Source of the DNA: JAENVT01 sp963773085
GTDB taxonomy: Bacteria > Actinomycetota > Acidimicrobiia > Acidimicrobiales > Ilumatobacteraceae
NCBI GenBank assembly: GCA_963773085.1
Contig: CAVYZS010000002.1
Span: 62,001 to 126,000, forward strand
Direction: 5' to 3'
Length of the DNA: 64,000 bases
The notes beneath the pieces were generated by a model, which did no database searches, was not told where the DNA came from, and was given only the letters and a program-made list of their open reading frames with translations. Position 1 is the first letter of the stretch; each line of letters begins with the position of its first letter. Positions 1-8,029 of this stretch are shown piece by piece. The position numbers were made by a program, and so were the translations under genes.

Positions 1-1403
1 ACGACCCGAGCTACACGCAGCCGTTGATGTACAAGGCGATCGCCGAGCGCCGCAGCGTTCGCAAGCTCTACGTCGAGGCGTTGGTCAAACGTGGTGAGCT
101 GACGGTCGAGGAGGCCGAAGGTGCGCTGGCCGACTTCCAGAGCAAGCTCCAGGTTGCCTTGGATCAGACGCGGGCCCATGCGCCCGAGGTCATCAAGGCC
201 GGCAAGCGACCCAAGCCGATCGGTGTGCGACCCCACGTGCCCACAGGGGTCGATCGCGTTCAACTCGACACGATCTTCGACCACCTCACGGCGTACCCCG
301 CCGACTTCACCCCGCATCCCAAGCTGATCCGGCAGTTCGAAGCGCGGTCGAAGACCTACCACGAACTCGGTGAAGTCGAATGGGCCACGGCCGAGGCCCT
401 GGCTATCGGTTCGTTGGTGCTCGAGGGAACACCCGTCCGGCTGGCGGGCGAGGACAGCCGCCGCGGCACGTTCAGCCAGCGACACGCGGCGTTGATCGAC
501 TACGAGAATGAGAACGACTGGATTCCGCTCAACACCCTGCCAGGGTCTTCGGCACGATTCTGGGTGTACGACAGCCTGCTCAGTGAATACGCAGCCCTCG
601 GATACGAGTACGGCTACGCCCACGCCAACCACGAGGCGCTGGTGATGTGGGAGGCCCAGTTCGGCGATTTCGTCAACGGCGCCCAGGTCATCATCGATCA
701 GTACTTCGTCGCTGCGGAGGACAAATGGGGCCAGGCCAACGGTCTTGTGCTGCTGCTGCCGCACGGCTTCGAGGGTCAGGGTCCCGAGCACTCGTCGGCG
801 CGCATCGAACGCTTCTTGCAGTTGTGTGCAGAAGACAACATCCAAGTGTGCAATGCGACCACGGCGGCGCAGTACTTCCACTTGCTACGTAGGCAGGTGC
901 GCCGTGATGTTCGCAAGCCCCTCGTGCTGTTCACTCCTAAGGCGCCGCTGCGCATGAAGGAGAGCAGATCTCCCATCGACGATCTGACAACCGGTTCTTT
1001 CGAGGAGGTTCTCGACGATCGACGTGTCGTCGATGGCGACTCCGTTCGACGGGTGGTGTTCTGCAGTGGCAAGGTCGCCTGGGACGCGATCGCCGACCGG
1101 GATCGCCGTGAGGCCCCGGTAGCCATCGCACGCGTCGAGCAGCTCTATCCCTTCCCGAACGATCGGCTGCTCGAGGTGCTTCAGCGTTATCCGAACGCCC
1201 GCGAGGTCGTGTGGTTGCAGGAGGAGCCCGACAACATGGGCCCATGGCACTTCGTCGAGGCTCGTACCTGGCGATGGAAAGAGCGCGGCTACGACCTGCG
1301 GTGCGTGAGTCGTATCGGCAGCGGCAGCCCGGCGACGGGCACGAAGGCGATTCACGATCAAGAACTCGCCGATCTGATGGACGAGACCTTCGCCGGTCTC
1401 TAG
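1..1403 (+). CDS. kgd: 2-oxoglutarate dehydrogenase E1 / 2-oxoglutarate decarboxylase, C-terminal part
   Basis: This is the 3' end of a thiamine-diphosphate E1 enzyme that decarboxylates 2-oxoglutarate in the TCA cycle. The reading frame is open from base 3 and begins inside the conserved stretch DPSYTQPLMYKAI, so the start lies outside the window. The visible part holds the transketolase-like pyrimidine-binding region (VEWATAEALAIGS, then GEDSRRGTFSQRHA) and the C-terminal domain with LLPHGFEGQGPEHSSARIER and LQEEPDNMGPWHFV. These match the actinobacterial multifunctional Kgd/SucA type. It ends at a TAG codon that overlaps the convergent HNH gene by four bases. Whether the protein also carries the N-terminal E2-like domain cannot be seen here. 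Confidence 0.95.
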   Translation, partial: DPSYTQPLMYKAIAERRSVRKLYVEALVKRGELTVEEAEGALADFQSKLQVALDQTRAHAPEVIKAGKRPKPIGVRPHVPTGVDRVQLDTIFDHLTAYPADFTPHPKLIRQFEARSKTYHELGEVEWATAEALAIGSLVLEGTPVRLAGEDSRRGTFSQRHAALIDYENENDWIPLNTLPGSSARFWVYDSLLSEYAALGYEYGYAHANHEALVMWEAQFGDFVNGAQVIIDQYFVAAEDKWGQANGLVLLLPHGFEGQGPEHSSARIERFLQLCAEDNIQVCNATTAAQYFHLLRRQVRRDVRKPLVLFTPKAPLRMKESRSPIDDLTTGSFEEVLDDRRVVDGDSVRRVVFCSGKVAWDAIADRDRREAPVAIARVEQLYPFPNDRLLEVLQRYPNAREVVWLQEEPDNMGPWHFVEARTWRWKERGYDLRCVSRIGSGSPATGTKAIHDQELADLMDETFAGL

Positions 1404-2610
1404 GCGGCGTCTCGTTTGGGTGGGCCGGTGGTCATGATGGTTCCGTCGGGGAGTTGGATGGTCAGTTGTCGGTCGGGGGTGAGGGTCAGGTGCCAGTCGT
1501 CGTTGTGGATGTTGTGGTGGTGTTGTTCGCAGACCGGGAGGAAGTTGTCGAGATCTGATGGTCCGCCGTGGTGCCACCAGATGACGTGGTGCAGTTTGGT
1601 GCGGCTGTACCGCACCCGACATCCCGGGATCGCACAGGTCGTATAGACGGCGCCGAGAGCGCGTCGTTGGGCACGATTGGCAACTCGTGATGTGCGGCCG
1701 AGGTCGAGTTGGCCGGGGGCGTCGATGATCACCCCGTTGCGGACCACGACGGTGTGCACGGTGGCGGTCTGGTAGAGATCGGCGAGGACCTGTCGGGGGA
1801 GTTCGACGGGTAACCCCCAGTCGATGACCGGTTCCGCGCTGGCGGTGGTGTGATCGACGACAACGACGATCTCGGGTCGACCCAAGCGGACCCCGCCACC
1901 ATCCAAGAGGGCGAGCAGGGCGTGGGCGCGTAGGTAGGACTGTTTCTCGAACAGGTCCGTGGGGCAGCCGTCGGGTTGTCGATCGTGGAACAGGGCTTGG
2001 ACTTGGGCGTCGAGGCGGTTCTCCAACCTGAGCATCGTTTCCGGGTCCCAGATCGCCGACCAGCGCCCCAACCCGCTGTCGCGGTCGATCCAGGTGTTCA
2101 ACCGCACCGCCCGCCGCTGCCGTTCGAGGCGATCGAGGCCGTCACCATCGGCCTCCAACCGTCGCGCTTGGCCACGCACGGTGCGAGCGAACTCCTCCGC
2201 TGTCGAGTTCTCGGCGATCAACACCAGCCGTTCAGCGTCGGCAGCCAGCCGGTCACGGACACCGGGCTCGACCTGGCGCAACATGCGGGCCAGGACATCG
2301 AGATGATCACCCGAGACTCGTCCGGCGTCGAGCGACGACCCCGAACTCGGGAAGCGTGTGCGACGGTTTCGGCGCGGCGCAGGACCTGTTCGGCGTGACG
2401 GACACTGCAGCGGGAGGCGTCGGCCAAGGATTTCTCGGGGAACGACGACACCGCCGCCAACCCTCGAGCGACGGCGACCTCGCGGCTTTCGACCCACGAC
2501 TTCAACCGCCGCAACTCACCAACCGCAGCCTCCAACACGACCCGATCGGCACACCCGGCATCAACCACCGCCACCCGCCCAACCAGCTCGTGCACCTCAG
2601 CCAACTCCAT
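1400..2610 (-). pseudogene. DUF222 / HNH endonuclease domain protein, frameshifted
   Basis: The gene encodes an N-terminal DUF222 helical domain (from MELAEVHELVGR) followed by a C-terminal HNH nuclease domain with CAIPGCR, LHHVIWWHHGG, DNFLPVCEQHH and a final NIH. This family is repeated many times in actinobacterial genomes and its biological role is unclear. The first 85 or so codons lie in one frame and the rest in another; the break is near 2345-2355, between VAHA and SSGSSLDAGRVSGDHLD. Restoring one missing base gives 403 aa. The start is ATG at 2610, preceded by CATAGT six bases upstream. It could be a sequencing error, but genes of this class often decay, so I call it a pseudogene with moderate certainty. 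Confidence 0.75.
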
Positions 2611-2666
2611 CCACCCACTATGACAAAGGGGTGTTGCACGGTTCCGTCGGGCTCGGTGCTGGGCAG

Positions 2667-2672
2667 TACGGT
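2667..2672 (+). promoter_or_regulatory. TACGGT -10 element, leaderless start of the GNAT gene
   Basis: TACGGT is followed by seven bases and then GTG at 2680. The spacing fits a transcript that begins at or next to the start codon. This favours GTG 2680 over the in-frame ATG at 2620, which would overlap the promoter region of the divergent HNH gene. Confidence 0.45.
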
Positions 2673-2679
2673 CGCGAAG

Positions 2680-3213
2680 GTGAGCGATCGGATCGGCATC
2701 CGGCGTGTCGGGCCGGACGACGGGGTCGCTGCTGCACTCGCCGACGTGCTCGTCGACTGCGTCGAAGGCGGCGCATCGATCGGCTTCATGGTGCCGTTCG
2801 GGCATGCTCGGGCCGAGGAATTCTGGACGAGTGTGCTCGACGGTGTCTCTCGCGGCGAGCGGATCGTTCTGGTGGCCGACGATCGCGATACGGGTGCCTT
2901 GGTGGGAGTGGTGCAGGTGATCCTGACCGCTCCGGAGAATCAACCGCATCGGGGTGAGATCTCCAAGATGGTGGTTCACCGCAGTTCCCGGCGTCAGGGC
3001 ATTGCAGAAGCGCTGATGCGCGCTGCTGAAGGAGCGGCGCGTGATGCCGGTAAGACCCTGTTGGTGCTCGACACGGCCAGCCCCGACGCCGAACGGCTCT
3101 ACCACCGTCTCGGCTGGCATCGCGTCGGTGTGATCCCCGACTACGCCCATTGGCCGCGTGGTGGCTTGGTTGATACGACGATCTTCTACAAGGACCTGAC
3201 GGACCGAGCCTGA
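2680..3213 (+). CDS. GNAT family N-acetyltransferase
   Basis: The product is a 177-aa acyl-CoA-dependent N-acetyltransferase of unknown substrate. The GNAT core is visible: strand/loop VADDRDTGALVGVVQV, the acetyl-CoA binding motif A around VVHRSSRRQGIAEALM (R/Q-x-x-G-x-A) near residues 103-118, and the late motif TASPDAERLYHRLGW followed by GVIPDYAHWPRGG. The start is taken at GTG 2680 because of the TACGGT hexamer seven bases upstream; an in-frame ATG at 2620 would add 20 residues with no family similarity. It is divergent from the HNH gene. GNAT proteins of this type act on small molecules such as amino acids or antibiotics, and nothing here decides which. Confidence 0.85.
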   Translation: MSDRIGIRRVGPDDGVAAALADVLVDCVEGGASIGFMVPFGHARAEEFWTSVLDGVSRGERIVLVADDRDTGALVGVVQVILTAPENQPHRGEISKMVVHRSSRRQGIAEALMRAAEGAARDAGKTLLVLDTASPDAERLYHRLGWHRVGVIPDYAHWPRGGLVDTTIFYKDLTDRA

Positions 3214-3232
3214 CGAGGTACGGCCCGGTTCC

Positions 3233-3466
3233 TCAGTCGTTGTCGAACTTGTCGAGCACCTTGTGGGCGGCCTTGGCGAGCGAACCCTTCAAGCCACCCT
3301 CTTCGGCGATCTCTTCCATTCGGGCGTCGAGCAATCCGAGTCGGGCTCGGTCGGCTTCGATGATCGAGACCTTGCCGTCGTCATCGAGGTCGAATGGCTC
3401 GATCTCGTCCTCGGGCGTCAGGTCGTCGTCGCTCGGGTCAGTCGAGATCTCGTTCTCATCGGTCAT
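3233..3466 (-). CDS. small acidic protein with one EF-hand loop
   Basis: This 77-aa protein has a very acidic N-terminal half and a helical, more basic C-terminal half. Residues 26-37 read DLDDDGKVSIIE, a textbook 12-residue EF-hand loop with Asp at positions 1, 3 and 5, Gly at 6, a hydrophobic residue at 8, Ser at 9 and Glu at 12. There is only one such loop, so calcium binding would need a partner or a dimer. No signal peptide or membrane segment is present, so it is probably cytoplasmic. The ATG at 3466 has a CATACT hexamer six bases upstream. I do not recognise a named family; calcium binding is inferred from the motif alone. Confidence 0.7.
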   Translation of the reverse strand: MTDENEISTDPSDDDLTPEDEIEPFDLDDDGKVSIIEADRARLGLLDARMEEIAEEGGLKGSLAKAAHKVLDKFDND

Positions 3467-3491
3467 GACGTAAGTATGCCGCCGTTCGCGG

Positions 3492-4379
3492 TCACGGACA
3501 GCGTGCGGACGCGATCAGGCTGATCCCGGGAAACTCGAGCCCGGTCGGTGTCTCGTAGGAGCGTGTCGCCTCGATCAGCCGGGCCCGAAGCGCCTGTGTG
3601 ACAGGTTGGGGCAGCGACGCCAGCATGTTGGCCAGCGGGCCGGCCAGCGCCGATGTCCTCGTCCACCATTGCTCGAACGAATCGGCGTGCATCGGCACCG
3701 CAAGTTCGCTGACGACAACGTCGGCCAGCCCGGCGCCGGAGAGAAGCCCGTGCAGTTTGTCGACGTCGTCGAGCGAGAACGGGCCCGGAACACCGGGGGG
3801 CGGAACCGGGCTGCCGAGCTGGGCGCTGACTGCATCGAGGACGATCGTCAGCCATGGGTTGTGCTGCCTCGGCCCCCACACCGCCAGCGCAGTTCTTCCA
3901 CCGGAGCGCAGGATCCGGCGGATCTCCCGGGTGGCGAGTAACGGGTCGGGCGCGAACATCAGTCCCTCGCGGCAGACAACGACGTCGAAGGAATCGTCCG
4001 GTTGCTCGATCCGCTCGAGGTCTAGTCGACAGGTACTCACGTTCGTCAGCCCCATCGCCGCGGCCCGCGCCTCGGCGATCGATGTCATCTCGTCGACCAC
4101 GTCGGACAGCACGACCGCGCCGGTGGGGCCCACCAGCGGGGAGGCTGCCAGTCCGACGCCTCCGGCACCGCACGCCAGTTCCAGAACGCGCTCACCCGGT
4201 GTCGGGTTGGTCAATGTGAGCAGCCTCGTCGTGACCGCTGCGGCTCGCGACTCGACGTAGTCCGCGTGCTCGCCCCAACTGTCCGCGACCGAGGCCCACA
4301 TGTCGTGGACACGAGTCCGCACGTCGTCGGCGATCCCTGGTTGGCCATTCATTGCAGAAGTCGTTGCATACCTCGTCAT
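3492..4379 (-). CDS. class I SAM-dependent methyltransferase (UbiE/MenG-like fold)
   Basis: A 295-aa Rossmann-fold methyltransferase. The SAM-binding motif I is VLELACGAGGVGLAAS near residues 65-80, followed by the acidic motif II (VVLSDVVDEM) and the post-motif DSFDVVVCREGLMF. The C-terminal part (FSLDDVDKLHGLLSGAGL) resembles the substrate-recognition region of the Methyltransf_11/UbiE group. The substrate is unknown. It is transcribed divergently from a TetR regulator across a 63-bp AT-rich gap, which suggests the regulator controls it. ATG 4379 has a GGAG nine bases upstream; an internal ATG nine codons later is a possible alternative. Confidence 0.85.
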   Translation of the reverse strand: MTRYATTSAMNGQPGIADDVRTRVHDMWASVADSWGEHADYVESRAAAVTTRLLTLTNPTPGERVLELACGAGGVGLAASPLVGPTGAVVLSDVVDEMTSIAEARAAAMGLTNVSTCRLDLERIEQPDDSFDVVVCREGLMFAPDPLLATREIRRILRSGGRTALAVWGPRQHNPWLTIVLDAVSAQLGSPVPPPGVPGPFSLDDVDKLHGLLSGAGLADVVVSELAVPMHADSFEQWWTRTSALAGPLANMLASLPQPVTQALRARLIEATRSYETPTGLEFPGISLIASARCP

Positions 4380-4442
4380 CGAACATCTCCGATCAATTTA
4401 AATACTCATAACAGGTAATGAATTCTGTCCTACTATATTGGA
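4380..4442. promoter_or_regulatory. AT-rich divergent promoter/operator between methyltransferase and tetR
   Basis: The gap is strikingly AT-rich compared with its surroundings (AATTTAAATACTCATAA). TACTAT at 4431-4436 sits six bases before the tetR ATG, which suits a leaderless tetR transcript. A short inverted ACAG...CTGT pair at about 4411-4428 lies just upstream and could form part of a TetR operator. The operator assignment is inference only. Confidence 0.5.
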
Positions 4443-5132
4443 ATGGTCGAGCCTGTCAAGCCCAAGCGTCGGTACCACTCTCCGCGCCGACAGGAGCAGG
4501 CCGCGGCCACTCGCCGGTCGATCCTCGAGGCGGCGCAGCGCTTGTTCGAGCGGCACGGCTACGCGGCGACGACGATGGAGGCGATCGCCGACGAGGCCGG
4601 CGTCGCGCTCAAGACCGTGTACGTCGCGTTCGTGACGAAGAGCGGCGTGTTGCGTGGGTTGTGGGATCTCCTCCTGAAGGGAGATGAATCGGACGCTGCT
4701 GTGGCCGAGCGTCCCTGGTATCGGGAGGTCATCGAGGAACCCGACCCGGAGCGCCAGCTGCGACTGAACGCTCGCAATTCGCGCGTCGTCAAACAGCGCA
4801 TCGCCGCTGTGTTGGAGGTGATCCGCAGCGCAGCGCCTGTCGACGTGGACTCCGACGCGCTGTGGAGCCTGATCCAGACCGACTTCTACGACAATCAGCG
4901 AACCGTCGTTGTTGCCCTGCACGCGAAGAAGGCGCTGCGGACCGACCTCGACGTGACGCGTGCTACCGACATCTTGTGGACACTGAATCACCCGGATGTG
5001 TGGCAGCTGCTGGTCGGCAGGCGTGGCTGGACGCCTGCTCAGTTCGAGAAGTGGCTGGGCGACTCGTCGTGTGCGCAGCTACTCAGGCCCGCCGGGCACG
5101 GTCAGGCAGCGGCGAGAATGCCGTCGATCTGA
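4443..5132 (+). CDS. TetR/AcrR family transcriptional regulator
   Basis: A 229-aa one-component repressor. The N-terminal DNA-binding domain is clear: RRSILEAAQRLFERHGYAAT, then TMEAIADEAGVALKTVYVAF, the TetR helix-turn-helix, near residues 24-65. The rest is a helical ligand-binding domain that I cannot assign to a ligand. It is divergent from the methyltransferase, its most likely target, and its 3' end overlaps the convergent SRPBCC gene by 31 bases. ATG 4443 is the chosen start because of the TACTAT hexamer just upstream. Confidence 0.9.
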   Translation: MVEPVKPKRRYHSPRRQEQAAATRRSILEAAQRLFERHGYAATTMEAIADEAGVALKTVYVAFVTKSGVLRGLWDLLLKGDESDAAVAERPWYREVIEEPDPERQLRLNARNSRVVKQRIAAVLEVIRSAAPVDVDSDALWSLIQTDFYDNQRTVVVALHAKKALRTDLDVTRATDILWTLNHPDVWQLLVGRRGWTPAQFEKWLGDSSCAQLLRPAGHGQAAARMPSI

Positions 5133-5593
5133 CCCATGGCGGCGGCGAGGCCCTCTTCCATGCCCATCTCGATCATCTGGTCCATCGCCTGGAGCGACGG
5201 GAACCTCGTCTCGATGAGCATGCTCGTAGCGCCACCCGGCAGCTCGGCAAACGTGACCGTGGACTGAGTCGTCGGCATTGCCTCGTTGGGCTTGCCCTCG
5301 GTATCGGCGAAGCCGTCTTCGAAGTCGAGGCGATGTGGCTCGTCGACGGCGACGATCTTCCACCATCCGTGGTATTGCTCGCCATCGGGGCTGGTCATGA
5401 AGTAGCTGACCTTGCCGCCTGGGTTCAGGTCGTGTTCGACGACGGTCGCTGGGTAGGTGGGCGGCCCCCACCAGCGCTCGAGCTTGCGTGGGTCGGCCCA
5501 GAGCTGCCAGACGCGGGCGATCGGCGCTTGCCACTCGCTGGCGATGGTCATGGTGAGGGCGGTCGGGTCCTTGCGGACATCGGTGACGGTCAT
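5102..5593 (-). CDS. SRPBCC (AHSA1-type) domain protein
   Basis: A 163-aa protein of the Bet v1-like/AHSA1 fold, which encloses hydrophobic ligands. Family signatures are IARVWQLWADPRKLERWWGP near residues 25-45 and DLNPGGKVSYFMTSPDGEQY, ending with MIEMGMEEGL and MGQIDGILA. Such proteins are commonly co-transcribed with an ArsR repressor, as here: its ATG overlaps the ArsR stop codon by four bases (ATGA), so translation is coupled. The ligand or reaction is unknown. Confidence 0.88.
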   Translation of the reverse strand: MTVTDVRKDPTALTMTIASEWQAPIARVWQLWADPRKLERWWGPPTYPATVVEHDLNPGGKVSYFMTSPDGEQYHGWWKIVAVDEPHRLDFEDGFADTEGKPNEAMPTTQSTVTFAELPGGATSMLIETRFPSLQAMDQMIEMGMEEGLAAAMGQIDGILAAA

Positions 5594-5953
5594 GGGTGCG
5601 CTCCTTCTTGGTCTGGTTCGGCGAGGACGTCGCCGAATCGCTGCATTCGGTCACGCCAACTTGCCTCGAGCTCGTCGAGCAGGCGGTTGACGCCGCGCAC
5701 GGCGTCGATCCGCCCGCGTACGATCCGCTCGCGGCCTCGCTGGTGCTTGGTGATGAGATCGGCTCGCTCGAGAACGGCGACGTGCTTCTGCACGGCAGCA
5801 AAACTCATCGGGTAACGCCGAGCCAGGTCGGACACGGAATGCTCGCTGTGCAGCACCAGCCGAACGATGTCCCGGCGGGTCGCATCGGCGAGTGCATGGA
5901 ACAGCCGATCTGTCTGCTGGTCCCTTCGCCCGCCTCAGTTGGTCGCCGCTCAT
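5590..5953 (-). CDS. ArsR family winged-helix regulator, probable one-base error near the start
   Basis: The body (HALADATRRDIVRLVL, SVSDLARRYPMSFAAVQKHV, LERADLITKHQRGRER) is an ArsR winged helix of the type paired with AHSA1 proteins. No cysteine metal site is visible. In the sequence as given, this frame has no ordinary start before the first helices; the first GTG (5856) would delete helix 1. Removing one G from the GGG near 5912-5914 joins the frame to ATG 5953 and gives a normal 120-aa protein starting MSGDQLRRAKDQQTDR. That ATG lies two bases from the operator. It is cotranscribed with the SRPBCC gene and is likely autoregulated. Confidence 0.78.
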
Positions 5954-5954
5954 C

Positions 5955-5972
5955 TACAACCATACGGTTGTA
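5955..5972 (-). promoter_or_regulatory. ArsR operator palindrome overlapping the arsR-SRPBCC promoter
   Basis: TACAACC-ATAC-GGTTGTA is a perfect 7+7 inverted repeat directly upstream of the arsR start. On the minus strand it contains TATGGT, which can serve as the -10 hexamer five bases from ATG 5953. Binding of the regulator here would block its own promoter. Operators of this form are typical of ArsR-AHSA1 operons. Confidence 0.7.
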
Positions 5973-6034
5973 CATTAGCGTATGCGCGTCGGGAAAATGC
6001 CAGGGGCAATCCGATGAGCAGCAAGCTGGCGAAC

Positions 6035-6670
6035 TCAGGTCCAGCCGAGTGCGACAGTCAGATCGGCGATGGCCTGCTGCGCATTGGTCACCTTGATCGT
6101 GGTCATGCCCATCGCTGCGGCAGGCTTGAGGTTGATGCCGAGGTCGTCGAGGAACACGCATTCCTCGGCCTCCACGCCGAGCAGTTCGCAGGCGATCTCG
6201 TAGAAGCGCCGCTCCGGCTTGCGTACTCCGACCTTGCTGCTTTCGACGATGACGTCGAATCGATCCATGATCGCCCCGATCTGCCGGGCACGGTCATCGC
6301 TCCCCGCGTCCCGGCCATCGCCGCCGATCACGTTGTTGGTCAGGCAGGCCATCCGGTATCCGGCCGCCTTGACCCGATCGAGCATGGTGACCATCTCCGG
6401 CCGCACGTCGCCGGCGAGTAACGCCAGGACATCGGCGCCAGGGACCCGATTTCCGAGCGCCTCGGATTCGGAAGCGAACAGAGTGTCGAACCGGTCCGCC
6501 GAGATCTCGCTGCGCTCCAGGAGCGCCCACGCGTTGCCGTGCGGATTCGTCGTGTTGACCTTGCGGATGAAGTCGGGCGGCAGGTCGCGTTCGCTTTCGT
6601 AGCGCCGAAACGCCTCGAACGGACTCGTCAGGATCACCCCGCCAAAGTCCCACAACACCGCCTTCTTCAT
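6035..6670 (-). CDS. HAD superfamily hydrolase
   Basis: A 211-aa cytoplasmic haloacid-dehalogenase-type phosphatase. Motif I is LWDFGGVIL (nucleophile Asp at residue 7, with Gly in place of the usual second Asp, as in the epoxide-hydrolase-N-terminal subgroup). Motif II is MACLTNN, motif III Lys lies in VGVRKPERRFYEIA, and motif IV is CVFLDDLGINLKPAAAMGM. The substrate is unknown. The start is set at ATG 6670 rather than an ATG 15 codons upstream, because a TACGAT hexamer lies seven bases before 6670 and because MKKAVLWDFGG is the normal family N-terminus. Confidence 0.88.
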   Translation of the reverse strand: MKKAVLWDFGGVILTSPFEAFRRYESERDLPPDFIRKVNTTNPHGNAWALLERSEISADRFDTLFASESEALGNRVPGADVLALLAGDVRPEMVTMLDRVKAAGYRMACLTNNVIGGDGRDAGSDDRARQIGAIMDRFDVIVESSKVGVRKPERRFYEIACELLGVEAEECVFLDDLGINLKPAAAMGMTTIKVTNAQQAIADLTVALGWT

Positions 6671-6677
6671 GGCGAGC

Positions 6678-6683
6678 ATCGTA
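6678..6683 (-). promoter_or_regulatory. TACGAT -10 element of the HAD gene
   Basis: On the minus strand TACGAT precedes ATG 6670 by seven bases, fitting leaderless transcription and deciding the start. Confidence 0.45.
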
Positions 6684-6720
6684 GGCACCCACCCGCCGGC
6701 GTGCTTGACTGGCATTCGTT

Positions 6721-8011
6721 ATGCCACGCTACGTCGTCGTCGACGGCTCGAACCTCGCCACCGAGGGTCGGGCCATGCCCAGCCTGAAACAACTCAACGA
6801 GGCCGTGCTGGCCTACATGTCGGAGAATCCCGACGCGTTGATCACCGTCGTTGTTGATGCGACGTTCGGTCATCGCATCGATCCCAAAGAGGTCGCCGAA
6901 TTCGACGCCGCCGTGAGCAACAACGAGATCGTCGCGCCACCTGCCGGCGCCATCGGGCGCGGCGATGCCTTCGTGCTCAGCATCGCCAACAAGGTGAATG
7001 CGACGATCCTGTCCAACGACAGCTACCAGGAGTTCCACGGCACGCACACGTGGTTGTTCGACGAAGGTCGTCTGGTCGGTGGCAAGCCGGTACCGCATAT
7101 CGGGTGGGTGTTCGTGAACCGGCTGCCGGTGCGCGGACCCACCAGTCGGAAGTCCGTCAACGAGGCCAAGCGTGGTCGTGCTCCGAAGGCGAAAGCGGTC
7201 AGCCCGGAAGCCAGCCAGCCGATGCCGATCCCGGCCTCACCGCCGCCCGGCGCGACCCTGCAGAAGACCGGCCGTGGTCGTGAACCCAAGCACCCCGCAG
7301 CCGGCAAGCCGGTCGAGGCGACGAAGCCACCGGAACCCGCCAAGCAGGCCGGCGAGGCCAAGGCCGAGCCGACACCGAGGAGCACCGGCGCCAACGAACT
7401 GTTGGCCTTCCTCACATTCGTCGAGCACCACAAGCCTGGCAGCAGCGTCAACGCAATCGTCGAGAACTATTCGTCGCACGGTGCTTACGTCCGTATCGGT
7501 GAGGTCAAGGGATACGTGCCACTGAGCTTGATGGCCGATCCACCTCCGCGCAGCGCCCGCGAATTCATGAAGATCGGCGAATCGATCACCCTGGTGGTCG
7601 AGAGCTTCGCACCGGCTCGACGCAGCATCGATCTCGCCATACCGACCATGGCGACGATCAAGCTCCCACCAGTCGAGTCGATCGTGGAGCCCAAGCCGAA
7701 ACGAGCCTCGAAGAAGACGGCCGCCAAGAAGGCGGACGTCGCAGCTCCGGCGGCGGTGGTCGAGCCCGAAACTCCGGCAGCCCCCAAGAAGCGGGCCGCC
7801 GAAGAAAGCGGTGGCAGCCCCGGCAGCGGAGAAGCAACCCAAGGTGCGGAGCAAGAAGGCGAAGGTCGCCGCGCCGTTGCCCATTGCCGAGCCAACAGCT
7901 CAACCGGTGAAGAAGCGGGCATCGAGGAAGGCTCCCGCAGCGACGGCGGCGCCGGTGATCGAACCGAAGGAACCCGCCAAGCCGACACGACAACGCGCCA
8001 AGTCGGCCTGA
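6721..8011 (+). CDS. NYN (Zc3h12a-like) ribonuclease domain plus S1 RNA-binding domain and basic tail, frameshifted near the end
   Basis: Residues 1-140 form a PIN-like NYN nuclease domain. Asp residues that should hold the catalytic metal are in VVVDGSN (D8), VVVDATF, GRGDAFVLS and LSNDSY. After a Pro/Lys-rich linker, residues about 223-306 form an S1 domain (VNAIVENYSSHGAYVRIG, EVKGYVPLSLM). The C-terminus is a Lys/Ala/Pro tail like histone H1. The tail shifts frame near 7795; removing one G from the GGG in that region gives a continuous 429-aa product ending TRQRAKSA at 8011. The domain order suggests an RNA-degrading or RNA-processing protein that binds structured RNA. Its target is unknown. 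Confidence 0.85.
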
Positions 8012-8016
8012 TTCGC

Positions 8017-8022
8017 TACGGT
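8017..8022 (+). promoter_or_regulatory. TACGGT -10 element of the exonuclease III gene
   Basis: TACGGT is followed by seven bases and GTG 8030, suggesting a leaderless transcript and supporting that GTG start. Confidence 0.5.
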
Positions 8023-8029
8023 CGCAGCT

